From assembly GCA_026929865.2 (NCBI GenBank), contig CM049414.1:19577501-19641500 (forward strand): DNA of 64,000 nt, read 5' to 3'. A program made the position numbers and the translations under genes. The notes under the pieces are model-generated. The model was not told the DNA's origin. It saw only the letters and a list, made by a program, of their open reading frames with translations, and searched no databases. The DNA comes from Hyperoplus lanceolatus (Eukaryota > Chordata > Actinopteri > Uranoscopiformes > Ammodytidae). This document shows positions 23,301 to 34,966 of this stretch, piece after piece; within the stretch, counting starts at the first letter, position 1; every line of letters starts with the position of its first letter.

Positions 23301-24532
23301 CATTATCAAAAAAGCTGGAAACAATTCAGACACTCAAGGGGACCATAAGCAGCCTGCAGACTAAAACCTTTAAACACAGCATAACAGGGAAATAGATGCT
23401 GTTTTGGGACAATGTGAGATATTCTCCATTCATGCTGCATGCATACATCAATACAGCAGTTTTGTAAGGCAGTGGGAGTTAGTTCTCTTGCATATTCTTA
23501 TAGAGATGTCTGCTTTGTCAAATTCTATTCAATGACTGTCTGCCAATATGAGAGTGTAGGGTAGAGAAGGTGTTATTTTGCCATTCATGTGTTGCAATTG
23601 CAATACAAAAAGAGAGTGCAAGGTGAGCTACGAACGATAACAAAAAAAATCCTCTTTCAGACTTTCAAGATCAGGTCAACTATATAACTTCTTTGAATCA
23701 AACGTCGTCCTTCATAACTTGAAAGAACGTTTATCGTATTGAAAAAGGCCATGTTACAGTTGTAACACTGCACAGTTGGTAACAACATAAGATGAATACT
23801 ATTCAAAGCAATTGAGACTTTGAGTAGATTGCATTAGGGAATAGCAATAGTTTAAAAACGCCAGGGTTTGGCAGTCATTACATTTGACAGTTTGACAGCG
23901 CTTGATGGAATGAACACACCAAACGGCTGAGGGCAGGTAAGACGGAACTATCCGCAAAGTCCCACCTAGTGACGACGTCTACAAAGATTCACTTTTAAAA
24001 AGCTGCTCGGTATTCTGAGTTCTTATACAGACACATGCCCTCCGATGATGCCTAACGCCGTTGTAGAAAAAACAGCGGATTTCATGCAAAAATCAAAGTT
24101 GTTTTTCAAATTGGAATTCCTCTCTCTCACTCTCAACTCTACTGGGCTTTGATGCCAGCTTGCATTGGGAAGACATGGAAGTGAAAAGTGATTGATTATT
24201 CCCTTGGCTTTTTATGAGAGCGTCGCTTCAAAATGAGAGCAGAAATGCGACTTTGCCTCTTTATCTCTCCTTATTTCGCCATCCTGTCGATTGACTTTGA
24301 AAGATGCTGTCTGTGACGGTTGAAATCAGACAAGGTTTTACCTTTGATTCACCGTGAACGAGAAACTTCGAGCTCAAAGGCATTTCCTACAGCATGGAAC
24401 ATGACATATAGTGCCTTCAAAAGACACAGCAATCACCTGTTTGAGGTTGACAGTTTTTCCAGCCTAATCTTTGAATGATTATTAAACGCTGCACTGTAAT
24501 CTCGGGTCACATCTTACAACTGTTAAAGGAAT
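20386..24532. other. Non-coding stretch
   Basis: No gene, RNA or mobile element is recognised in these ~4.1 kb. Several open frames of 60-116 codons (for example 20931-21281) lack domains and are treated as chance. Confidence 0.5.
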
Positions 24533-24536
24533 ACTT

Positions 24537-24833
24537 CACCCATACTGAACCAGCGTTCTATCATTATAAAATAACTATTATCATATAATGAATGAGGTTT
24601 TTCTTCCCTCAGTCTTCCCTTAGTCTTCCCTTGGCCCAGCTGTCCTGTTAATTCTAACCCTTACTGTGATGTCACAGTAAGGAAAAGGTAGGGTTAGACA
24701 GTGAGACCATAAAACACTCTTTCTGCCTTTTCTCAGGCTAAGATGATCCAATTTAAAAAATGTTTGCACATTTATAATAAATAGGATTTCCGAGTTCAAT
24801 ACACCTTCGTATTCCAACCGGTGAAGTAGGCCT
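24537..24833. mobile_element. TTAA-flanked MITE related to the one inside the hAT
   Basis: TTAA flanks lie at 24533-24536 and 24834-24837. The left end reads AGGAATACTTCACCC and the right end CCGGTGAAGTAGGCCT, giving imperfect inverted repeats. The right half matches the 3' arm of the 4076-4510 MITE closely, including CTCTTTCTGCCTTTTCTCAG and GTGAAGTAGGCCT. The centre holds the palindrome TTACTGTGATGTCACAGTAA. There is no coding capacity. A piggyBac- or Kolobok-type origin is suggested by TTAA. Confidence 0.85.
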
Positions 24834-24837
24834 TTAA

Positions 24838-25605
24838 CACAGTATATAAAGAAATACGGCAACATTTATACCTTACTTTTTAATTATATGGTTTTGACTA
24901 ATAATATAGAATTGTTTACTGTGAAAGCAACACTTCATACATACTTGATGAATAACCAAGTGTGTTTTCCTGTGGACCAATATCAACATTCCTACTCTAA
25001 TATATTTTAGCTACAAGGCTTAATAAAGTCTGATATTCAGTAATATAAATCTATATCTCAGTGGGACATCAAATTTGTTGACTACAATTTACACAATCAA
25101 GTAAATTGAGTGACACACAGCACACACTCAACAGAAGTCTGGCATCTCGTAACTCAGAGATGCCCATATATGAACCCGCAGTGTGAAAAGGAGTCTTAAC
25201 TTGCCTCTCTATTAGAACCATGAGATCATCTTATAGCGACACTGTGTTTCATGTGTAGCGGAATACGCACTCTACTTAATTAATTGCAAAGCCGTCCACT
25301 TGGACACTCACATTACAGGCTTCAGTAAATTAATTGGGTGAATCCCTCAATCCCTTTACTTGGCACCGGCGACAGTCAAAGGGAGATTGAAAAAAAAAAA
25401 GATACAAAAAAAATCTTATGATCTTACAAACCTCAAAGAACTCTGATGCAGTGACAGAAGTAAGGATTAAAAAGGTGCGCATGTTACTCTTTTAATTTGA
25501 ACAGCACAAATACATATTACTCATTTGGATGTGTTTGATAAAGGGGCCTTTTGATCGTCTTTTGATCGCTACAAGAGTAAAACATTCTGTGATAATTAAA
25601 TAAGG

Positions 25606-25641
<36 letters not shown>

Positions 25642-26825
25642 GATGCTTTGCGTGCCTGCTGCTGCACAACTGCCAAAAGAGAAAACTAAAAGTATACTGT
25701 TATTTACCAAGCCGGTGTAGGTACAGTTAATTCACCAAACCCATCCTGAGCCCCATTCACTGATGGCTCCTGAACAGCTCCACTGATGCAGTGAGGAGTA
25801 AAGGGCACCTTGACAGCAGGTGTTGAGGGAGGGGGGAAAAGTCTGAAGGGAGAGGGAGACTAGATGACTCACTTGGATTCCTGTTTGAGTAATGGCAGCT
25901 TTTCTTTTTAAAACTAACCACACAATTAGAGGCACTGACTGTTTGCCGCTCGGCCAAACGTACGGTGCGATCAACGCTGCTTTATGTGCTCCAAAGGACA
26001 GGAGATCAACCCGTAATATTTCAGCTTACACGGGCAGGCACAGCACATCAAGTGTCAGATCATAGGGTTCAATAATGGCTTCATCTGAGCCTCTCTGAAT
26101 GAAAACGCCAGAGATAGAGAAAATGGAGCCCTTAAACTTTGAGGGCGCACGTGACATGGAAGATTCCTCTTTGAAAAGGCCAAGCGAATGACAGGTATAT
26201 AAACTAATACGCAGGCCCGCCGGCAATTTAGCCTCACCTAATTCCAGCTCAAATCTCTGTCTCTCAATTACTAGTGACACTTTGCATTTAGATTCTGCTC
26301 ACGAGAGACGCTGGAGAGGGAAAGTGAGAGAGGAAAAGATGTTGGCTTTGAAGAGAAGACTAACCCACCGGCGGTTTCAGTGATATTATTACATTTTCTT
26401 TTTAAATATTTCAAATAAATTTGACTGAAAGGGTGCAAAAGAGCAGCAATAAATATGATGGATTCAACTTGTCCCGAAAGGACCTTACCCATAGTCTATT
26501 TCCTCCCATTACCTCTGCCTGATGGGGAGGCAAATACGAAAACATTTAAGATATGTATTAGTGGGTTCATCAAAGTGGTCCAGGGATTAAAAAACTAACT
26601 ACCATTATGTTTCTCCAGGGATCAATCTTTATCCTGCACCAACAACTATCTTTTCGGCTTTTTTTGCAAAATAGTTTGTGGTATATTTAAGAGTTAGTCT
26701 GTGCTCAAAGGTTAAATGCTGGAAATTGGGATAATACCCAGAAGGTTTTGGCAAAAAATCCTTTTCCTTTATCCAGGAAAATTATGCATTCATTTGCCAC
26801 ATGAGCGGCATGGCTCTAGGGATGG
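24838..26825. other. Non-coding stretch
   Basis: No gene is recognised. It contains the poly-A run at 25612-25637. The segment at about 25950-26300 is complex and non-repetitive and is a candidate for conserved non-coding DNA, but there is no direct evidence. Confidence 0.45.
25612..25637. repeat. Poly-A run (26 bp)
   Basis: An uninterrupted run of 26 A. No retroelement body is recognisable upstream, so I do not call it a retroposon tail. Confidence 0.9.
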
Positions 26826-27078
26826 CTGTGTTGGTCTGTCGCTTCACTTCGGTCCAGCCTGAATTTAACATTTCAATGACTGTTGGATGGATTTCCATGA
26901 AATATTCATTCATGGTCCCTAGAGGATGAAATATAATAACTTTGATGAGGCATCTACCTTTTATCTAGCCCCATCATTAGCTCAAAACTTCCAATTGTTC
27001 AATACATTGAGTAAAGATCCAATACTTGCAAAGCGGATGAGATTTCAATCAACCTCAGCGGCACCTTGTGTTGAGTCC
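26826..27078 (+). repeat. Second, diverged copy of the ~130-bp-monomer dispersed repeat
   Basis: Words shared with 12240-12921 include GACTGTTGGATGGATTTCC, CATGGTCCCTAGAGGATGA and a GATCCAATACTTGCAAA block in the same order. It is more diverged and shorter than the first copy. Confidence 0.55.
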
Positions 27079-27829
27079 TGACCGAGATACCTTCTGTAAA
27101 ACGTATTGACACTAAAACAAACAATTAACATACTTTAATACTAAAGTATGATTCTTAAATGCTGTCACTGGTTCCTTGGAATTGTAGGCTACTTTTAGCA
27201 AATCACATAACAATAAAAACAATTGGTTACCTTAATAATACATTACTTTAATAATTTCAGTTTTAGTGGAGTGAGGTGTATCTTTAAACACTGGACATTG
27301 AGGTTTAATATGCCTATTAAGCCAACAGTTTGGCGGAATTTAAAGAGCAACAGCTAGCTTAACGCTTGCACCTATAGGGAGCACCACTGATGACTGACTA
27401 CACTCAGCTCTCCAGAACGTCTGACCCAAAAGCACAAATCCTGAATGTGGGTCTAACCACCTCTCCAAATCTCCAGCCCCAAGCTAACATACAGGCTGAA
27501 CCCAACTGAAGCCAAGCCTTCATCAAACTCCTGGTAAAACGGTGAACAAGCTGACAAAGCAACAAAGCATTGTTGGGATTATAAACTTCAATGTACAATA
27601 CATATAATACTCATTCTCAATTCCAGAAATAAGTGACAGTGCTGTAATGTATTTTTATTTTATTTAGGCTTTGTAAAGAACATGCTACTGAACACCCGCT
27701 AACAGTTCTGTGCTCTGGTCTGCTTGTCTCTCTGCAACAGACATGACATGATATCAAAGGAGGTAAAAGCACAGGAGGTGAGGAGAGGTGGATTGAAACA
27801 CTAAATCAATACCATATGCCACCACACCC

Positions 27830-27831
<2 letters not shown>
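27079..27831. other. Non-coding stretch
   Basis: No gene or repeat family is recognised. Confidence 0.5.
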
Positions 27832-27878
<47 letters not shown>

Positions 27879-27906
27879 CACACACACACACACACACACA
27901 CACACA
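27832..27906. repeat. (CA)n microsatellite
   Basis: About 75 bp of CA dinucleotides with one CCCC interruption near 27876-27879. Confidence 0.97.
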
Positions 27907-30900
27907 TGCACACACTCATACAGTACACTAACACTTCTGCAAAGGTCCTGTCTTTGATGCCTGCGGTTTCTGTTTTTTCTAGGCCTGTTTTGTTTTTATG
28001 AATTCACAGTCGAGCTGTATTTTGGGAGCGATCCGGTCTCGGCATGAATGCACTTTGGTGTGTTTGTGCACTTTATGTTAGCAGTGTTATGCTTTTTCCA
28101 AATCCAAAAATTACCAAAGCCAGATATGGCATTAAAATACACAATTTAAGAAAAACCTCATCCTGTAAAATAAGAATACGCTATCTGAATAAATGCTACA
28201 GTTGTCTTTTATGTTATTTAACATTGCTGAGAAACACTTATCATTGTATGCTGGATTGGTAGATACGGTTTTATATAATAATATACAGTATTTTCATCTC
28301 TGATCCTGTGAATTCATGTATGAAGCAGAGAGCAGAGGGGAGCGTGTGAGCTTGAGAATCCGTCCCCAGTGTAAACAGTTGAAATTGAGTGAACAAAGTT
28401 GAGTTGTGCGTTATCTGTCTAGACTTATCCAGGCTAGTGGCGGAGAGCCAGGTGACTGGATGAGAGGGAGATCAAAGTTCTTGTCAGGCGTGCGCGGAAT
28501 GGAAGCCTTAGAGCGGATAGTTACCAAGACTCAGGATTTGCGTCCATCAATGTAAGCCTCTGCTGCCTTTGTTCTTCATAGACCCACTGTAAACACAGCC
28601 TCGCGCTGCTCTTCCAGCGTGTAACTTTCCCATTTGATTCGTATCCACAACATATTGTTTAATTTATGTAGTTTTCTCCCGCCTGTGGAACTATAGAGCG
28701 CCATAAGCTTAAGAAGAGCTTGTCCTGGATAATCAAATCCTTATCTTTGAGTAGGAAAAATGCACATGGTGCAAAAGGACGGGCAAGGAAGCTTAACTGC
28801 TACTTCCCTTGCCTCTACAGTATCTGGCAAAGCATGTAACGCCTTTTTGTTTCAGCCCATTCCCATTAAGGATATTAAGGACAACTTCTGTCCATTATTT
28901 ATTATTATAATTATTATTTTTTGTATACATCTGTCTGCTTTAGGAGGGATAGAGTCTGAAGCCCATGCTGAGTGCCAGCATCACAGCAATACTTTGCTTT
29001 CCCTATCACTCCCATTCTCTCCCTTTTACTCCATCAGCCCTATTTCTTTTCTCTCACTCTCACCCCCTTTTTTCTTTTCCTCTCAATAGATAGAGCGCAC
29101 CGCGGCCATTCTGTTCCAACCTGCTGTCCTGCATGACGGAGCATGGGAGAGATGATGGAAAAGCACTTCGGTGTTTGAAAGCCTTGTCGAGTACAGCACA
29201 CGGCCTCCCGAGAATCTGGTCTCCTTCCATAAAGCGGAAAAACAGGAGCCGCGGGAGAAATCAGAAGAGAAGAAGGCAAAATACTCTCTTTCAAGGTGCA
29301 TACAAAAAGGAGGCCAGCAAACTATACACATTAATTCTACTCTGCCGGGCTCAGGGAATCCAGAGCCTGCTGTGTGGGATGGGGGAAAATAGAGTGCCTG
29401 ACTAAATAATGGTGTTAGGATTATTGGGGACCACCAGTTCAGTGAAGCAGAAAATGGGAATATGCTTGTGAGGGCACACCAGTTTACTTGAGCAGGAACC
29501 GCAGGCTCCTTGAGAGACAGACAGGCAAACCTCAGCAAAACATTCAGCCAAAAAAAAAAAAAAAAAAAAACTGTGCCATACTGCACCGAGGGGTCTAATT
29601 GTAACTAATTGGAATTCATCACAAGCATAAATGCATTACAGCACCTTATTGAATCCAGGATTCATGACAATTTGAAAATAATTTAAGAGGGCCGCATTCG
29701 GCAAGGGTGAAAATTAATCACAGTCATTACGAGGCAGTAATGAATTTGTTTAGTCCTTGCAATGAACTCTGTCCTGGCTGTGTTTGCTTCTGTTTTCTTA
29801 CTGGGGACAAAGTCTCAGTTTCTAATATTTCCTGAAGAGTTGGAAGCTAATGTGCCTGCTACAAACAGCAACCTAAGGAAATGAAGACACTTGGAATTAT
29901 TCATTCATTCATTCAACTGTTCTTTCAAAATGATTGTTTTATAACAAAGACCTTTGCAGTCACTTTATGACACAGTATTGTTATGTTACTTTGAAAACAA
30001 AAACTCCTCTCAAGCTAGAAAGCAGATAAAAAGTTCATGACCTTTTTTATAATTTTCTTCTCTTCACACGGTCCCTTTGCAACCTACAACATATAACTCC
30101 AGTGTAGAAACATTGTCAGTGCTTTTTCACTTCAGACAAAAATAACAACATGTTGATTGCATATACAGTACATACAACTAATTAAAAAAGCTATCAAATT
30201 AGATAAAAATGTACAGAACACACAATGTGGAAACTTTGCTTTATGCCTGAGTTTTCCAAGCTGGATTTCTTTTTAGCATATGCAAAAATCAATTCAGAGT
30301 ATACTCCTCTCCTGTGCTGCCCAGTGGCTGGCTCATGCTGTGGAAGGGCACAGGTGTGGAGTGTGATGGCCGCTGGCACTGAACAGCCCCTGGAGTGATT
30401 TGTGTTGCGTGTTGGAGGCCGAGGCTGAAGGTGCTCGTAGGCCGTATCAGTCCACCGCAGGCGCAGTGAGAGGTGTCGTCTGGGATACGGATGTGTTAGT
30501 CTTCATCCTCCCTCTATCCCCCATGCCTCCAGGTTATATCCTGGCTCATCCCACCGGCCCAATTGCACTGGAGCCAACTTTTTCTTTTCTATTTCCGTTG
30601 GTTGAGAATCCTCCCTCAGAATCCCTTAGCGGTGCCGTCACTGCATGCTGCCTCAAAGAGGCTCAATTACCGATTCCCACATTCCCACATTCTGAAGCCA
30701 GTCACCATGTCACATTGCAAGTCTGTTGCATATGTTACAGAAACCTTAGCCAGCTCAATATGTCAGCTCTTGTACAGTCCCCCTCCGAGCGACTTCATCA
30801 GGTCTCTAGAGGAACAATGTTATCATAGGAGATTTTTGGGGGGGAGATGTAATGGACATGCAAATGCAGTGGCCTTCTTAAAACTCCATGTGTCAAAAGC

Positions 30901-31311
30901 AGAATTGCAGTATTTCAGCATACTAAAGTATATATTAGGACTGAGATTGCTGACTCTTCACATAATTTACCTGTGCTGTATGTTCATTTGGAATGCTGAA
31001 TGCGAATGTGGCAGCTTTGCACCAGACACACAGTTCATTTGATACTAGCAGTCTTTTAGAGTTATCAGGTATTTCACCCTGACATCAAAAATGTCTAAAT
31101 AGTTCTTTTAAGAGCCTGTCGATATAATAAATGACTACTTTGATCTGCATTGGACTGTATAAAATACCTCGATTTACCACTTCAGCAGAGTCAGCCCATT
31201 AATGACCTCTGCACATTTCAGATTGATTTTATAATCAAAGCCCGCACTGCCCTTTTCTGTCTGAAGAGTCAAACTGAGTGCTGGGAGCATTTGTAGATAC
31301 AGTACATCGTC
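27907..31311. other. Non-coding stretch
   Basis: No gene is recognised. It includes a 21-bp poly-A run at 29550-29570. The block at about 29580-29780 is AT-rich but complex, with several TAATTG/ATTAAT words, and may be conserved regulatory DNA. The overlapping open frames at 30400-31042 have no recognisable domain. Confidence 0.45.
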
Positions 31312-31313
31312 TA

Positions 31314-31344
<31 letters not shown>

Positions 31345-31385
31345 CCTTTATTGTCATTGTACAGTCACCTACATAACATGACAAG
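31312..31385 (-). mobile_element. Short LINE-type 3' tail with (TTATC)n
   Basis: On the minus strand the sequence reads GTACAATGACAATAAAGGC followed by TATCTTATC repeats. A short conserved stretch ending in a pentanucleotide array is typical of 3' ends of CR1/L2/Rex-type LINEs and their SINE partners in fish. Only the tail is present, so the assignment is tentative. Six GATAA-type units are visible on the + strand. Confidence 0.5.
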
Positions 31386-32033
31386 TCACACCAACCTTTT
31401 GACTGTATCATTTATTAGCTCAGGGTGATCTGCAGAGGTGAGTCAATGACATCACACCAGGAGGCCTATTTGATTCTACTGGGACCAGAACATTAAGGCG
31501 TAGATGCACACATCCAATCTCCACTGTCATTGGACTTGAACCCAGATCAGCCGTAATAACTGGCAACGTGTGAGTTTTCAAGTGGCGGGGCTCAGGTGAG
31601 CTGATCCGGGACCAGCGCCCGCAGCAGTGCTTCTGTAATGAGACGCAGTAGGAGGCGAGTGAAGAGGAGTTTCCATGGTGAAGGGCACCACTGAGGTGAG
31701 CGAAGCGGCAAACGGCTAGTAATCGAGAAGTCCAGCCAGAGGCAGTGTTTAAAGCTCGCTTGATTTCTCAATCCACTCACGTTATCTTCTCATAACACAG
31801 ATACTCAAATACTCACCACACTCTAGCACAGGGGAGGATGATGGGAAACGGCTTTAGGAGAAATCTCCTGGTCAAACCCTTGTCTTAACATTTTTGTGAA
31901 CGTGACAAGGAAGTGAGGGGACAAGTGTCCACATTGTTTTCTATCATCAACCTGGTGTCCAGCCATGGCGGTCAGCCTTTTACAGCAAAAGAAGTGAAAA
32001 TAAAACCCTTGTATGCTATCTGCCAAGCACATG
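31386..32033. other. Non-coding stretch
   Basis: No gene or repeat family is recognised. The 31.57-31.75 kb part is relatively GC-rich. Confidence 0.5.
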
Positions 32034-32282
32034 AAGGTGGAGTAAGCAATTCTGGAGAATGTTTGTTGCTAGAATTCTCTTTTGGTCTAACACAGTTAAT
32101 TTCTCCTCGCAATCAGCCACTTGTCCGTACTTTGTGTGCGCTGAAAAGGGACTCCACCTTTAACAGCAGATGGACAAAGTTAGCCACCACTTTGTGCATT
32201 TAGCAGCTAAAGAGAGCAGTTATTTCCATCAGAAGTTGGTGCATACCGAAAACAGAGCTACACAGAGAACCACATTGGTTTC
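32034..32282 (+). repeat. Common teleost dispersed repeat (copy 1)
   Basis: Begins near AAGGTGGAGTAAGCAATTC and ends with TTAGCAGCTAAAGAG, ATTTCCATCAGAAGTTGGTGC and AACAGAGCTA words. The same final block occurs in diverged form at 58755-58883 (ATTTCCCTCAGCAGTTGGTGC). The class is unknown; no coding sequence is seen. Confidence 0.55.
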
Positions 32283-34308
32283 ACATTGGTTATTTGGTCA
32301 GAGACACGTCTCCAAATAATAGTTGCTCTGTGTGTGCTTGGATGTTTAAATAGGTAACTCTTTTCTAGTGCATTTGGCGGAATGAGCTTTGTAAGGTGAT
32401 AACACATCAATGCTTAACTTCCCACTTGTGGTGATGCCCGAGTGGTCAATAAAACAATCTATTTATGCAAGTAGTATGACAGTGCGCTAAATTAATGCCT
32501 TAACGATTTCATGCTTGACCTACCCTTGTTAGGTTGATGGAAATCTAGCAAGATGATGGTTGTCGTTGACATAGTATAACATTGAATGATAATGTCTAGT
32601 TGCTATGGATTGGTATAATGCATTGACAATAGTTTAAAATAAAGTTTCCTTTAATTTTTATAGCAAGTGAATGAAGACCTAATAATAATGGTTTATGGCC
32701 AACTTACACACACACATAGCTAGAATGAAACATGCTTTTCAACCTGTGTGTGTGCTTCAGTGACAATGTGTATTTTTATCTGTGTACCCCTGACAGTACT
32801 GACTTATTCAATATGGGGACAGTGCCTCCAAAGAAAAAAAAATATCCGGACAGAAAAAGTCCTCTTTGCAGACTTGTCTTTGTATTGTAGGCTCACCGAG
32901 AACTCAATATTCTGTCCATTCTTTTAAGCCGCAATCAATCGCCATTGAAAAAGCCTGGAAACTGTTCAATGCTAAAATGTATTTTTGGTGTTATTTTTAT
33001 TCAGCCGAGTCTTCTTGAACAAGGCTTCAAACCACCGCTTTTCTCCTTGTAGGGCTTACAATGACTCACATTCGGGCCAGGAAACCAGGAGCGATTGAGC
33101 AGTTTCAATCACACGCATGAAGACTTCTAAAAAAACAGGATCAATCAATATCCACCTCTTAAAGTTAACTCACAAAATGTACTTTAATGGAAACCGTCAG
33201 TCACCCTCAGACACTAAGTAACCATCTCTGTTGCTCATCAGTGCTTGAATGCCAATGACCTGACTTCAAACAGGCCGGAGGATAAACCTATCAAGCTAAA
33301 GACTGTCTTTGTGTGTCCCGAGAATGCCTCGTGCTCCACTTTTCTGTGACCTAATTTCGCTCTTCTCCACTATCAATAACCAAATTCTGCTACTGCATCA
33401 GAATGAACAGAAAACTATTTCTTAGCAAGAGAGAGGAAAATCCTAGTATGGAGATGTAGCACTATGCTGGAAAGAATATATGCAAGCTAGGGGAAAATAT
33501 ATAAGGACAATCTGCGTGAATAGTTTTCACAGGCTGGTCCACTTTATCATTGGCTGACCAAATATCAGCGTATCTGGATAAGACATCATGATTTTCCCTA
33601 AATAATTCACATTTCACAAACTAATTAGAGCAGTGGGTTTATTGTAACCTCTCATTCACTTTAGCATCTTAGACGTAATAACAGGGGTAATAGAAAACAA
33701 GACTTTTCTGTTGCCTAATTAAAGAGGCTAATGTGAGTGACTGCTCCCAACAGGAGGGCAGAAACACAACAGTAATATTCTTTTTTTTTTATCCGGACAA
33801 CTGAAAGTTATGGAAAGATCATGGCTATGGCAAATAATCAAGCTCAACATAGTGGTTTCTAAAGAGGGTACTTGAGCTTCCTGGGGTGCCTTTGAGGTAC
33901 CACAAGAAATACTAACTCCCACCTTCATTAAATATTTTCACCAAATAAAATGAATGCTGCATTCACTCTGCATTAACGTGTCAAAAACACAAAAATGAAG
34001 CCATATTTCAGAATGGTATGACAGCTCAGGTGCTGAAACACAATTTACAGCACTTGAGTTTTTCAGGTGTACAGCAGTCAGACATACCTGCATATAGCAC
34101 ATGTCAAAGCCACATTTTCTTTTTATGCAATGGTCAAGCACCCACCTGTGCCTTAAAAACACACTCCCTTACGCTTATATGATGGAGGGGCCATGGCTTC
34201 AATAGACCCTGTCGAGTTTTTGACTTCCAGTAATGGCATGGAACAATGTGTGTCCCTGTTTGTGATATATTCATGGGAAGTGGATGACATTATTCTATAG
34301 TGATCAGG
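32283..34308. other. Non-coding stretch
   Basis: No gene or mobile element is recognised. Confidence 0.5.
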
Positions 34309-34796
34309 TGGAGGTAATGCATTTAGAAAAACTTGTCCATGCATTTATCTTTAGTAGACTTGACTACTGTAACAGTGTCCTTGCTGGCCTTCCAAAAAAA
34401 TCTATCAGACAGCTTCAGCTAATTCAGAACGCTGCTGCCCGAGTCCTCACTAGGACCAAAAAAGTAGATCACATTACCCCAGTTCTGAGGTCTTTACACT
34501 GGCTTCCAGTCACTCAAAGAATTGATTTCAAAATACTGATGTTGGTTTATAAAGCACTAAATGGTTTAGGGCCAAAATACATTACTGATATGCTGATACG
34601 TTATGAACCGTCCAGAGCCCTTAGGTCGTCTGGGACAGGTCTACTTACAGTCCTTAGAGTTAGGACTAAACAAGGAGAAGCAGCTTTTAGTTATTATGCA
34701 CCAAATCTCTGGAACAAACTCCCAGAGAACTTGAGGTCTGCTGCAACTCTCAGTTCTTTTAAATCGAGTCTGAAGACTTTTTTGTTTCCATTTTAA
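34309..34796 (+). pseudogene. L2 LINE reverse-transcriptase C-terminal fragment
   Basis: About 162 codons are open to the natural stop. Recognisable family motifs, in order, are [60 protein letters not shown], an SRALRSS-type turn and a final [29 protein letters not shown] block. These form the thumb and C-terminal extension of CR1/L2-type reverse transcriptases. The catalytic YXDD domain and the endonuclease are missing because of 5' truncation, so it cannot act alone. The frame is undamaged over the retained part, which suggests a fairly recent insertion. Confidence 0.85.
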
Positions 34797-34966
34797 CCTG
34801 CAATTTTCATTTTATTTGCTTCTTTTATTTGCTTTTTTGCTTCTTTTATTCGCTTTTAAATGTTTTATAATGTGTTTTATGTATTCTTATCTTGCCCCTT
34901 CAAAGCACTTTGAGTGGCCTTGTGTCTGAATTGTGCTATATAAGTAAACTTGCCTTGCCTTGCCTT
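34309..34966 (+). mobile_element. 5'-truncated L2-type LINE, 3' end
   Basis: A coding remnant of the reverse transcriptase C-terminus runs to a TAA at 34794-34796. A ~170-bp 3' UTR follows with AAAGCACTTTGAGTGGCC and GTGCTATATAAGTAAACTTG, ending in TTGCC pentamers. A 3' UTR with a GCTATATAA stem motif and a short terminal tandem repeat is typical of fish L2 (Maui-like) LINEs. Severe 5' truncation is the norm for this group. Confidence 0.8.

Noticed and set aside
25612..25637. Poly-A tail of a processed pseudogene
   Set aside because: No open frame, 3' UTR signal or target duplication could be recognised next to it.
30400..31042. Two overlapping frames of 142 and 159 codons
   Set aside because: They share no recognisable domain and overlap in different frames, with no splice-site support.
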